Part shown: positions 26,716 through 34,612 of the stretch, in pieces
Position numbering within the stretch: position 1 is the first letter of the stretch
How the letters are laid out: every line of letters starts with the position of its first letter
Assembly: GCF_001465545.3 (NCBI RefSeq)
Contig: NZ_CP013480.3
Span: 868,001-932,000 of the forward strand
DNA length: 64,000 nt
Origin: Pandoraea norimbergensis
GTDB lineage: Bacteria; Pseudomonadota; Gammaproteobacteria; Burkholderiales; Burkholderiaceae
Reading direction: 5' to 3'
Notes under the pieces: generated by a model
What the model was told of the DNA's origin: nothing
Database searches by the model: none
Seen by the model: only the letters and a program-made list of their open reading frames with translations
Position numbers and translations under genes: made by a program

Positions 26716-27546
26716 ATGAACCGAATTCCAAAGGGCGACATGGCGCGTGCCTCCGACAGCCTCGACGACAGCGCCCAGCCCACACCCGCCTCACGTGTCT
26801 CTCGCGGCGTGCAAAGCGTGGACGTTGCCGCCCGCGTGTTGCAGGCGCTCGCGCAGGCGCGGCGTCCGCTGGCACCGGGCGATCTGGCGGCGCTGGCCGG
26901 TCTGCCGCCCGCGCAGGCGCACCCTTATCTGGTGAGTCTCACGCGGCTGGGGTTGCTCAAACGCGACCCCATGTCAGGCAGCTATGCGCCGGGGCCGATG
27001 CTGTTGCGGCTGGCGTTGCTCCATCTGGAAAACGATCCCGCGTATCGCGCCGCCGTCCCGCGCGTGGTGGCGCTCGCGCGCGAAACCGGTTTCTGTGTGG
27101 CGATCTCTACCCCGGCACCGCAAGGCCCGCTCGTCGTGCACTTCGAGCGCGCGGCTTTCCCGCTGCATGTGAACCTGCACGTGGGCTCGGTGATGTCGCT
27201 CACGACGACGTCCACCGGCCGTGCGTTCTGCGCCTTCACGCCGACGGCCGACTGGCCGCTCGCGTGGCATGAACAAATGCCGGGCGCGGCAGAAGAACAA
27301 CGTCATTTCGCCGAACTGCTCGACGAGACGCGTACCCACGGTATGGCGCGCAGCGTGAATACGCCCAGCCCGTCGGTCAGCAGCCTGTGCGTGCCCGTGT
27401 TCGATGCCAGCGGCCGCTTGCGACTCGCACTGACCGCCATCGGTCCGACGGCGGCACTTGATGTGGATTGGCAGGGGGCCGCCGCGACGGCATTGCGCGA
27501 GACGGCGAACGCCATCGCGAGACAAGTCAACGAGGAGTGGGCATGA
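26716..27546 (+). CDS. IclR family regulator, first of a tandem pair
   Basis: A 276-residue IclR-type protein. The winged helix lies at about 28-90 (VQSVDVAARVLQALAQARRPLAPGDLAALAGLPPAQAHPYLVSL in part) and the effector domain follows (VGSVMSLTTTSTGRAFCAF, VNTPSPSVSSLCVPVFDASGRLRLALTAIG). Helix three contains PPAQAHPYLVSL in place of the usual SxxxRLLxTL, a feature shared with the next gene. The stop overlaps that gene's ATG (ATGA), so the two are coupled. It is divergent from the monooxygenase operon. Confidence 0.87.
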   Translation: MNRIPKGDMARASDSLDDSAQPTPASRVSRGVQSVDVAARVLQALAQARRPLAPGDLAALAGLPPAQAHPYLVSLTRLGLLKRDPMSGSYAPGPMLLRLALLHLENDPAYRAAVPRVVALARETGFCVAISTPAPQGPLVVHFERAAFPLHVNLHVGSVMSLTTTSTGRAFCAFTPTADWPLAWHEQMPGAAEEQRHFAELLDETRTHGMARSVNTPSPSVSSLCVPVFDASGRLRLALTAIGPTAALDVDWQGAAATALRETANAIARQVNEEWA

Positions 27547-28367
27547 GCGAGCCGACGAAGCCACAACGCGGCATTCAGGCACTGGAGAGCACCGGCGCAC
27601 TGCTAGAGGCGCTGGTCGCGGCGGCGCGTCCGCTGCCGCTCAATGGTCTGGCACGCGACGCGGGTATGGCCCCGGCCAAGGCGCATCCGCATCTGGTGAG
27701 TCTTCAGCGCGCCGGGCTGCTCAGCCGCGACGCGAGCGGCAACTTCGAAGCTGGCGCGCTCAGTCTTGAATTAGGCCTGATGGCCTTGCAACGCCTCTCG
27801 CCGACGGGGGAAGCCGAGCCCGAAATTCTGGCGCTTGCGCAGGCCACGGGTCTTTCGGCGGCGATGGCTGTGCTGGGTCCTGTGGGGCCGACCGTTGTCC
27901 GGCTGGAGGAGGCGACGCGCCCGCAACACGTGAGCCTGCGCATCGGCACCGTGCTGTCGCTCGTGAACACGGCCATCGGGCGGACGTTTGCCGCGTTTCT
28001 GCCGCCGGCGGTGCTCGACGGCATGCTGGCGCAAGAGGGTGTGCGCATGGCCGGTCTGGGTGCGGACGGCCGTGCCGCCAAGCCGCCGAAGGACTACGCC
28101 GGCCGGCTGGCCGACATTCGCACGCATCGTCGCGATACCGCGTTGAGCAACCCGGTGCCCGGTATCGATACGGTCGCGGTGCCTGTGTTCGATCACACCG
28201 GCGAAGTCACGCTGGTGCTGGCGCTGATGGGGTCGTCCGGCAGCTTCGACACCACGCCCGACGGCGAGCCGGCCCGTGCACTGATTGCCGCCGCGCATCG
28301 GCTGTCGTGGCGCTTTGGCGCAGTCGGCCGCTTGTTGGACGACAGCTCGCCCGATTCGGGGGCATAG
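27543..28367 (+). CDS. IclR family regulator, second of a tandem pair
   Basis: A 274-residue paralogue of the previous gene, with the same layout and the related helix PAKAHPHLVSLQRAGLL. The start at 27543 (MSEPTKPQRGIQALEST) is fixed by the four-base overlap with the upstream stop and by the GAGGAGTGGGC ribosome site. The effector domain has LRIGTVLSLVNTAIGRTFAAF and IDTVAVPVFDHTGEVTLVLALMG. Two co-translated IclR proteins may form a heteromer that senses substrate of the divergent monooxygenase operon; this is inference. Confidence 0.87.
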   Translation: MSEPTKPQRGIQALESTGALLEALVAAARPLPLNGLARDAGMAPAKAHPHLVSLQRAGLLSRDASGNFEAGALSLELGLMALQRLSPTGEAEPEILALAQATGLSAAMAVLGPVGPTVVRLEEATRPQHVSLRIGTVLSLVNTAIGRTFAAFLPPAVLDGMLAQEGVRMAGLGADGRAAKPPKDYAGRLADIRTHRRDTALSNPVPGIDTVAVPVFDHTGEVTLVLALMGSSGSFDTTPDGEPARALIAAAHRLSWRFGAVGRLLDDSSPDSGA

Positions 28368-28543
28368 CCCGCAAATCCTCGCAATGCGGTAACACATCGG
28401 GACCGCGAATTTGCGGCCCCGACAGCAAAATTCACTGGCCGTCGCGCGGGCACGACGGGGCAATCGCGACAATGCGCGATGTCATGGCGGCAAGGTTAAG
28501 ATGGGCGCCAACGCCATCCATGTCATTCCGACACACTGCCGCC

Positions 28544-29965
28544 ATGACTCGCATGCCCGTCGAATCCCGTGGGAAAACTGCTGCGCTGGCTCGGACGCTG
28601 CCCTTGACGCTGATGATCGCCGCGTTGCTGAGCGCGTGCGCATCCGCACCGCAACAGCAGCCGGGCCCCGCCCGTCCGACCGAGTCGGCAGCGCAAGTTG
28701 ACGGCATGCCGGCTGACTGGACGCTGGTGTCGACCGTGATCGTGAGCCGTCATGGGGTTCGGTCTCCGACGCATGCGCATCCGCCGCTCGACAAGCTGAG
28801 TCCCGACGCGTGGCCGGGCTGGGTGGTCCCCGCCGGTTATCTGACGGCGCGTGGCGGCTCGCTCGCTGAGCGCATGGGCCGCTACTACGGCGACTGGCTG
28901 CGCGCGCGCCGTGTCTTGCCCGAGAACACCTGCCCGGCACCGGGCACCCTCTACGGCTGGGCCGATATCGATCAACGTACGCGAGAGACCGGCAGCGCCT
29001 TGTTGCAGGGCATCGCGCCGGGTTGCGATATGCGCACGGCCCATCAATCCGATCTCACCACCTACGACGCCGTGTTCCATCCGGTGGCCGCCGGTGACTG
29101 CCCGTTGGACCCGGGGGCGGCGCGCGGTGCGATTGAAGCGCGTCTCGCGCCGGACGGTGTTGCGGGACTCAACAAACGTTATGCCGCCACGATTGCCCGC
29201 ATGGGCGAAGTCCTTGGCTATTCGCGCAGTCCCGCGTGCGGTGCACAGGGCGGCTGCAAGCTCGAAGACGTGCCGACGCGCTTGCGTGTCGAGGGCGACG
29301 GCAGCGGCGTGACGCTGCGCGGTGCCCTTGGCAGCGCGGCCACCGCATCGGAGGTTTTCCTTCTGCAATACGGCGAGGGCTTCCCCGACAACGACGTGGC
29401 ATGGGGACGTATTCGCGACGAGAGCGACTGGGCCCGCCTGCTTGAAGCGCACAACGCCCAGCGCGATCTGCTGGACCGCACCCCGTATCTCGCCGCGACC
29501 AACGGCACGCCGCTGCTCGCGGTCGTGCTCGATGCACTGACCCGCTCGGCCACCGATGCCGCAGCACCACCGCCCGCGCCCGTGCGTGGGCCGGTATTAC
29601 CGGCCGGCAACCGGGTGTACGTGCTCACTGGCCACGACACCAACGTGGCGAATCTGGCCGGCATGCTCAAGTTCGACTGGCAGCTTCCCGATCAGCCCGA
29701 CAACACCCCGCCCGACGGTGCGCTGGTGTTCTCGCTCTGGCGCAATCCGGCCGGCGAGCCGTTTGTGCGTGTCGAATTCATCTATCAATCGATGCAGCAG
29801 TTGCGTCAACTCACGGCGCTCTCGCTCGACGAGCCGGCCAAGCGCGTGACGTTACCGCTGGCCGATTGCGCCGACGGTCCGGACGGCCGCGCTTGTCGCT
29901 GGCCGGTCTTTGCGCAGCGGGCGAAAGCGGCCCTGACGCCGGCGTGTCTTGAGGCTGTGCGGTAA
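28544..29965 (+). CDS. Histidine acid phosphatase, probable lipoprotein (AppA/Agp-like)
   Basis: A 473-residue branch-2 histidine phosphatase that removes phosphate from sugar phosphates, phytate or similar esters outside the cytoplasm. The active site SRHGVRSPTH holds His70, and the distal HDTN is in TGHDTNVANLAG. The N-terminus has a hydrophobic stretch ending in LLSAC with Cys32, a lipobox, so the protein is probably lipid anchored in the periplasm. The start is uncertain: ATG 28520, 28544 or 28553 are all in frame and none has a strong ribosome site; 28544 gives a compact lipoprotein signal. Expression signals are not visible. Confidence 0.85.
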   Translation: MTRMPVESRGKTAALARTLPLTLMIAALLSACASAPQQQPGPARPTESAAQVDGMPADWTLVSTVIVSRHGVRSPTHAHPPLDKLSPDAWPGWVVPAGYLTARGGSLAERMGRYYGDWLRARRVLPENTCPAPGTLYGWADIDQRTRETGSALLQGIAPGCDMRTAHQSDLTTYDAVFHPVAAGDCPLDPGAARGAIEARLAPDGVAGLNKRYAATIARMGEVLGYSRSPACGAQGGCKLEDVPTRLRVEGDGSGVTLRGALGSAATASEVFLLQYGEGFPDNDVAWGRIRDESDWARLLEAHNAQRDLLDRTPYLAATNGTPLLAVVLDALTRSATDAAAPPPAPVRGPVLPAGNRVYVLTGHDTNVANLAGMLKFDWQLPDQPDNTPPDGALVFSLWRNPAGEPFVRVEFIYQSMQQLRQLTALSLDEPAKRVTLPLADCADGPDGRACRWPVFAQRAKAALTPACLEAVR

Positions 29966-29982
29966 ATTTCCCAAATAAACGA

Positions 29983-30015
29983 CCGGTTTCTGCGTGTCAC
30001 TCCGAATAGGGTAGT
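29983..30015 (+). promoter_or_regulatory. Bipartite ECF-type promoter motif, copy 1
   Basis: CCGGTTT-N10-CTCCGAATAGGGTAGT lies 25 bases before the ybjN-like start. The same two blocks with the same ten-base gap occur at 32103-32135, and nowhere else that I could find. This is the layout of a -35/-10 pair for an extracytoplasmic-function sigma factor. The downstream genes include such a sigma factor. Confidence 0.7.
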
Positions 30016-30039
30016 GTCGGTTACCCCTCGGAGTCCGTT

Positions 30040-30465
30040 ATGCAAGACCACATCCAGACCCTGCTCGCCCACCTTCAGGACGAAGGTTTTTCAGCGCATC
30101 TTGATGCTGACGGCGATATCGCCTTCAAGCGCGAAGGCCTGCAATACGTGCTGTGTTTCGACGAGAGCGATCCGGGCTACGGCAAGCTGCTGCTGCCCAA
30201 CGTCTGCCAGATCGAAACGCAGGAAGAACTCTCCCGCGCATTGATTGCCATGGACGAGATCAACCGCCAGATGAAGGTGGTGAAGATTTACACCGTGCGC
30301 GATCAGGTCTGGCTGACCGTCGAGTTGTGGTTCGCCGACCAGACGTGCTGGTGCCCGCTGCTGGTGCGGTCGATGCGGGCACTCAGTCACGCGCTGATGA
30401 AGTTTGCCGAGGCGATCAATGCGCACGCACCTGCGACAACACCTGCCCGGCGGCTGAACGCCTGA
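30040..30465 (+). CDS. YbjN domain protein
   Basis: A 141-residue cytosolic protein of the YbjN/type III chaperone-like fold (IQTLLAHLQDEGFSAHLDADGDIAFKREGLQYVL in pattern, EINRQMKVVKIYTV, then a C-terminal helix MRALSHALMKFAEAI). YbjN proteins are linked to motility, stress and envelope states but have no known reaction. GGAGTCCGTT precedes the ATG. It sits directly behind the first sigma-type promoter motif and 106 bases before the sigma gene with no terminator between, so it is probably co-transcribed with the sigma/anti-sigma pair. Confidence 0.72.
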   Translation: MQDHIQTLLAHLQDEGFSAHLDADGDIAFKREGLQYVLCFDESDPGYGKLLLPNVCQIETQEELSRALIAMDEINRQMKVVKIYTVRDQVWLTVELWFADQTCWCPLLVRSMRALSHALMKFAEAINAHAPATTPARRLNA

Positions 30466-30571
30466 CACAGCCTCACCGCGGCCTCGCGCAAGCGCAAGGA
30501 AACGTAAAATTCGTGCGGCGCCACGGCGGCCAAACTCACGTAGAATTCGCGGCTGGACTACGTGAGCCCGC

Positions 30572-31321
30572 ATGAAACGCGACGATATCGAAAACGAAGA
30601 ACTCACGCGCTTGTTGCGCAAGTTCGGCCAACCGGGGGACGGCAGCGCTGCCGTCAAGCTGGCCCATCGCGAGTTTTACAATCGCATGGCCGGTGCGCTC
30701 GACCGGCAGGCGCTTCAGTCGACCGGTTTCAACGACGACCTCGCCCGCCAGACCGTTCAGGAGGCGTGGTGCAAGATCGTGACGGGCGCGCAGGACTACG
30801 ATCCGTCGCGCGCCTCCGTCAAGACCTGGGCCAACATGATCACCCGGTACTGCGCGCTCGATGTGCTGCGCGTGCACTACAAACACTCCCGCTTTACCCA
30901 CGATGACGACGAGGATGCCAAGCCATCCGGCGACCCGGCCGACACGCGCAACTTCGGTCAGATCGCGGGCGATGCGCCGATGGAAGATCCGGACGACATC
31001 GCGTGCGAGTGGCCGAGTGCCGCCGACGGCATCTACGGCAATCAGGTCCAGAACGCGGTGCGCAAGTGCCTCGACACGTTGCCCGCCGGCACGAATCCCA
31101 ACTACCGCTTGGCCATGGAACTGGCGCTCGACGAGGACCTCTCGTACGCGGACATGACCGTGGAGCTGCAACGCACGTTGCCCCCCGACGTCCTGATCAA
31201 CAGCGAGCAGGTGCGCGGCTGGGTCAAGAAAGCGCGCGAGCGCATGCGCGGATGTGTGTCGCGCAAACTGGGCTTGGGCAAGGCAAGCCCTTCAGGCAAT
31301 TCAAAGGAGACGGGCGAGTGA
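30572..31321 (+). CDS. ECF-like sigma-70 family factor with long linker
   Basis: A 249-residue sigma factor. Region 2 spans about 25-100, with NDDLARQTVQEAWCKIV and YDPSRASVKTWANMITRYCALDVLR matching the 2.1-2.4 core of ECF sigmas. A long acidic linker (HDDDEDAKPSGDPADTRN and beyond, about 108-150) separates it from region 4 (NAVRKCLDTLPAGTNPNYRLAMELAL...VRGWVKKARERMRGCV), where the helix-turn-helix is stretched compared with most ECFs. The stop overlaps the GTG start of the anti-sigma gene. The pair is probably expressed from the motif before the YbjN gene, which would give autoregulation. Confidence 0.83.
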   Translation: MKRDDIENEELTRLLRKFGQPGDGSAAVKLAHREFYNRMAGALDRQALQSTGFNDDLARQTVQEAWCKIVTGAQDYDPSRASVKTWANMITRYCALDVLRVHYKHSRFTHDDDEDAKPSGDPADTRNFGQIAGDAPMEDPDDIACEWPSAADGIYGNQVQNAVRKCLDTLPAGTNPNYRLAMELALDEDLSYADMTVELQRTLPPDVLINSEQVRGWVKKARERMRGCVSRKLGLGKASPSGNSKETGE

Positions 31322-32007
31322 ATCACGACGAACTGGAACGTTTCCGCTCACTGGCATTTCTCTACGCGTGCGACAAGCTCGACGCGGGCGAACGGGCGTG
31401 GATGGACGCGCAGCTCGCAGCGCATCCCGATTGGCAATCGATCGTGCGCGAGGAGCGCGAGTTTGCCAGCGCCACGCGTGAAGCCATCGAAACGAGTTAC
31501 GCCGAGCGTGCGCCGCTGGTGGCGTTCGACGATCTGCCCGATACGCAAACGATTGCCGCGCGTGCGAAGCCATCGAACGGCACAGCCAAAAGCCAGCGAA
31601 AACCAGCTTCGCTGACCGATCGTCTGCGCAGTTGGTGGCGTGCGCCGGTGGGCCGGGGTTGGGCGTTTGCCTCGGTGGCGGCGCTGGCATTGCTCACGGG
31701 GTTGCAAACCGTGCGTCTCGCCGGGCTGGAGAAGCTAGCCGTGCCGACCGAAGGCACGAGCACCCTGCGCGGTGGCGCGTCGCCTGCACCGGGTGTGCCA
31801 CTGTTGCAGGTGATCTTTGTCGAGACGACGACCATCGCGCAGGTTCGCAAGACGCTTGGCGATCTGCAACTCGATATCGTGCGCGGGCCGGACGACGACG
31901 GCATGCTCTGGCTGGCAGTGCCTGCGGGCGACCCCAAAAAGGCGCTGGCCGAGCTCAAGGCGACCGGGCTCATCGTTTATGGCGACGTTGCGAGCGACGG
32001 CAAATAG
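31318..32007 (+). CDS. Membrane-bound anti-sigma factor
   Basis: A 229-residue protein beginning at GTG 31318, overlapping the sigma stop (GTGA). The first 60 residues (HDELERFRSLAFLYACDKLDAGERAWMDAQLAAHPDW) look like an anti-sigma domain of the RskA kind without the HxxxCxxC zinc motif. One membrane segment follows at about 117-138 (GRGWAFASVAALALLTGLQTV). The periplasmic part (LLQVIFVETTTIAQVRKTLGDLQLDIVRGP...) resembles the sensor end of such proteins. It would hold the sigma factor at the inner membrane until an envelope signal releases it. An intrinsic terminator lies 31 bases after the stop. Confidence 0.82.
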   Translation: MNHDELERFRSLAFLYACDKLDAGERAWMDAQLAAHPDWQSIVREEREFASATREAIETSYAERAPLVAFDDLPDTQTIAARAKPSNGTAKSQRKPASLTDRLRSWWRAPVGRGWAFASVAALALLTGLQTVRLAGLEKLAVPTEGTSTLRGGASPAPGVPLLQVIFVETTTIAQVRKTLGDLQLDIVRGPDDDGMLWLAVPAGDPKKALAELKATGLIVYGDVASDGK

Positions 32008-32037
32008 CCTTCGCCGCTGAGGCATCGGTGTGTCGAC

Positions 32038-32062
32038 AACGGGGACTTCGGTCCCCGTTTTT
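32038..32062 (+). terminator. Intrinsic terminator of the sigma operon
   Basis: ACGGGGAC (32039-32046), a TTCG tetraloop and GTCCCCGT (32051-32058) run into five T. It is a compact strong hairpin that separates the sigma operon from the next unit. Confidence 0.93.
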
Positions 32063-32102
32063 CATGGCGACGGGCCGCACAAAAAAATCCGAAAAAAGTC
32101 TT

Positions 32103-32135
32103 CCGGTTTTCCAACCGGGCTCCGAATAGGGGAGT
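32103..32135 (+). promoter_or_regulatory. Bipartite ECF-type promoter motif, copy 2
   Basis: CCGGTTT-N10-CTCCGAATAGGGGAGT is the same motif as at 29983-30015, with the same gap and one changed base inside the second block. It follows the sigma-operon terminator and leads to the membrane protein and lipoprotein genes, 126 bases before the first ATG. Confidence 0.7.
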
Positions 32136-32200
32136 AACTGCTGCGACGCACGCCACCTGTCAGGGAGGCGCCAGCCGAACAGCGGATCAACGAACGCCGA

Positions 32201-32224
32201 AACGGTGAAACGGTGAAACGGTGA
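32201..32224 (+). repeat. Three 8-bp direct repeats in a 5-prime leader
   Basis: AACGGTGA occurs three times head to tail between the sigma-type motif and the membrane protein start, with a fourth degenerate copy after it. Role unknown. Confidence 0.85.
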
Positions 32225-32261
32225 AACCGTGGAATGGCGACCCTATTGCGGAGAAAGCGAC

Positions 32262-33047
32262 ATGAAGCAACGTGGAAAGATTTTGCGCGACACGAGCGCG
32301 GGCCCCGGTCTGGTGATGATCGGTTCGCGTCAGCACCCGTTCGACCTGGAAGGCGTGTGGCAATCGTCGCAGGCCCCGGCGGTGAACATGACCGTTGAGG
32401 CGTTGCTCGACGACGCTGGCAACGTGGTCACTTTGAGCGTTGTCGCCGAGAGCCAACTGGCGCGTGAAGCGGCTGACGAGGCGATGGCGGCGGTCAAGCA
32501 GAAGGGCAACGCGCTCGTCGCCCGCTTTGGTCCGCGCACACTGGGGGCGATGGCCTTGCTTGCCATTGGCTGGTTCATGCTCAACGTGGTGTCGGTGCAA
32601 GTCTCGGCGGACTACCGCGTCGGTATCTCGTTCTGGAAGCTGCTGGGCCTGATCAACTCGCCGGGCGGCGTCATCAACGCGATGGGCGGCAACGGGGGCA
32701 GCGCAGGTATGTACGGGCTGGTGGCCGTGCTGGCGATCGTCGCGCCATTGGCCCCTTACTTCGTCAAAGACCGTCGCGCACATTTGGCCAATCTCCTGCC
32801 GCTGATCTTCATGGTCGCGATCGGCATTGCCATCTATCTGAACATCAGCGACGGCCTGTCGCAGGCCAAGACGGCAGCGTCGTACTTCGGCGGACGCGAT
32901 GCCGGGCGCATGGCGTCGGACTTCGCGTCGCAGATGGTGCGTGAAGCCCTCAAGGCGATTTCGCTGGGCCTGGGGGCCTACTTGTCGCTGATCGTCAGCG
33001 TGTATCTCGCCGGCACCGGCCTGCGTGGCTTCCTCGCCGGGCGCTAA
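32262..33047 (+). CDS. Uncharacterised inner membrane protein
   Basis: A 261-residue protein I cannot name. The first 95 residues are cytoplasmic in character (MKQRGKILRDTSAGPGLVMIGSRQHPFDLEGVW). Four membrane segments follow at about 97-115, 145-163, 182-200 and 235-255. Loops are rich in Gly and Ser (GGNGGSAGMYG). GGAG lies 9 bases before the ATG, and the frame before that start is not used. It shares a promoter with the next lipoprotein gene (56-base gap). Standing behind copy 2 of the sigma-type motif, it is a probable target of the neighbouring sigma factor in the envelope. Confidence 0.75.
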   Translation: MKQRGKILRDTSAGPGLVMIGSRQHPFDLEGVWQSSQAPAVNMTVEALLDDAGNVVTLSVVAESQLAREAADEAMAAVKQKGNALVARFGPRTLGAMALLAIGWFMLNVVSVQVSADYRVGISFWKLLGLINSPGGVINAMGGNGGSAGMYGLVAVLAIVAPLAPYFVKDRRAHLANLLPLIFMVAIGIAIYLNISDGLSQAKTAASYFGGRDAGRMASDFASQMVREALKAISLGLGAYLSLIVSVYLAGTGLRGFLAGR

Positions 33048-33103
33048 GCAAGCGCCTCGATTGCCGCGATACCTCCACGACAACCCATCAGGATTCGACC
33101 ATC

Positions 33104-33913
33104 ATGACCACGCTCAACCACTCGACCAAGATCGCTAAATCCCTCCGCCCCGCCAAGCCCGTCAAGCGTCTGCTGTTCGCTGCACTCATCGCCTCCTGCG
33201 CGGTGGGGCTGGCGGCCTGTGGCGACAAGGGCGGTGATGCACCGACGGACAAGGCCGCGGCGGCACCCGCCAATCTCAACGACGTCAAGTCGCCGCAGGC
33301 CGCCCAGCAGTTGCAAAAACAGATGGTGCAGGACAGTCTGCCGAAAGCCGACCCCGCCACGCCCGACGCCAGCTACGCCGAACTGAACAGCGGCAATCAG
33401 TTGATGTTCTCGTATCTGGCGCTGGCCGACCTGCCCGTCGATTACGATCAGGTGGCCCGGCGCATGTCGCGGGATTATGCGAATTCGAACGACGAGTTCC
33501 GCAAGCACGATCTGCTCGATGCGCTCAAACCGAAGATCGACGCCTCGGTGTCGCAAGCCAAGACGCAGCGCTACTTCCGCATGACGATCAACAACGGCAT
33601 CCGCCAGTACGCGTTCGACAAGAAGGCGTTCCCGCTGGATAGCTCGCTTGCCGAGGCCGGGTCATACCGCTACTTTTTGGACAACGGCGACTACCGTCTG
33701 AGCTTCAGCAACGGAGAACGCTTTCGCGATCTGCGCGTGCAGGACGAGAACGCGGCGCGCAAGATCGAGTCGATGCGCGCCCGTGGTGAAGCGCCGAATC
33801 TGGTGGTCTATGCGTTTGCACAGTCCGCCGATATCGCGAACAAGGCGGTGAGCGCGCAGATCGTCAAGGTGACGCTGGTCGACCGCCAGGGGAACGTGCT
33901 GGCGTCGCAGTAA
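33104..33913 (+). CDS. Lipoprotein of unknown function (DUF4852-like)
   Basis: A 269-residue lipoprotein. A long basic start (residues 1-23) and a hydrophobic segment end in the lipobox LAAC near residue 39, followed by GDKGGD, where Asp is not at +2 after Cys in the inner membrane sense (Gly is), so outer membrane sorting is likely. The body (SYLALADLPVDYDQVARRMSRDY, NDEFRKHDLLDALKPKID, GIRQYAFDKKAFPLDSS) resembles the DUF4852 group, a memory-based call. It follows the membrane protein gene and ends against a convergent acetyltransferase with no gap. Confidence 0.75.
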   Translation: MTTLNHSTKIAKSLRPAKPVKRLLFAALIASCAVGLAACGDKGGDAPTDKAAAAPANLNDVKSPQAAQQLQKQMVQDSLPKADPATPDASYAELNSGNQLMFSYLALADLPVDYDQVARRMSRDYANSNDEFRKHDLLDALKPKIDASVSQAKTQRYFRMTINNGIRQYAFDKKAFPLDSSLAEAGSYRYFLDNGDYRLSFSNGERFRDLRVQDENAARKIESMRARGEAPNLVVYAFAQSADIANKAVSAQIVKVTLVDRQGNVLASQ

Positions 33914-34399
33914 TCACTCGGGGAGATCGAGCTTCATGCCTTCGTGAGTGGCATGAAAGCCGAGACTTTCGTAAAAACGCCGTGCATCGTCACGGCGTTT
34001 GTCCGTGGTGAGTTGCACGAGCGTGCAGCCGGCAGCGCGCGCTCGCGCAATCGCCTGCTCGAAGAACCAGCGGCCAACACCCTGGCCACGACAGGCGCTC
34101 GATACGCGCACCCCTTCCAACATCGCGCGTGTTCGCCCGCGCCGCGATAGCCCGGGAATCACCGTGAACTGCATCACGGCCAGCAACTGAGCGTCGCGCT
34201 CGGCCACCAGATATTCATTGCCGCCCTGTGCGGTCATCGCATCGAACGCGCGCTCGTAGATCGGCAGGTCTTGCGGGTCGGTGCTTTCGCGGGACGTTCC
34301 GAGCACGTCGTCGGCGAGCAGCGCGACGATCGCGGGCAAGTCGGCACGTGTTGCGCTGCGCACCTGTGCGGTCGCGAGGAAATCGGTCATAGCAGTCAT
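33914..34399 (-). CDS. GNAT family N-acetyltransferase
   Basis: A 161-residue acetyltransferase. The acetyl-CoA motif is RVSSACRGQGVGRWFFEQAIARAR (about 95-118) and the end motif is ARRFYESLGFHATHEGMKL. An ATG three codons downstream (34390) is an equally good start. The gene abuts the stop of the convergent lipoprotein gene. The specific acceptor is unknown. Confidence 0.87.
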   Translation of the reverse strand: MTAMTDFLATAQVRSATRADLPAIVALLADDVLGTSRESTDPQDLPIYERAFDAMTAQGGNEYLVAERDAQLLAVMQFTVIPGLSRRGRTRAMLEGVRVSSACRGQGVGRWFFEQAIARARAAGCTLVQLTTDKRRDDARRFYESLGFHATHEGMKLDLPE

Positions 34400-34485
34400 C
34401 CGGACAATGAGGGGCGGTCGTCAGCTTACTCCTCGATGATGTGCCGCTCGATGCAAAGCCCTGATCGCGTCGTGGCTTTCTTCTA

Positions 34486-34539
34486 ATTTACTTCGCAAGC
34501 GAAATAAATTTCAACATATACTTCGTGTGCGAAATAAAT
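34486..34539. promoter_or_regulatory. Twin operators of the hydrolase-MarR operon
   Basis: Two near-identical dyads, each of the form ACTTCG-N4-CGAAAT within AT-rich flanks, are centred on 34497 and 34527. Their spacing is exactly 30 bp, about three helical turns, so two MarR dimers would bind on the same face. They lie 75 to 125 bases before the hydrolase start. Confidence 0.72.
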
Positions 34540-34612
34540 GAAAAAATCACCGTTTTAGTCAGAGGCGCGCCCCCAAAGCCCCCCGAATCATGACGCGCCG
34601 AGGAGTGAAGTC

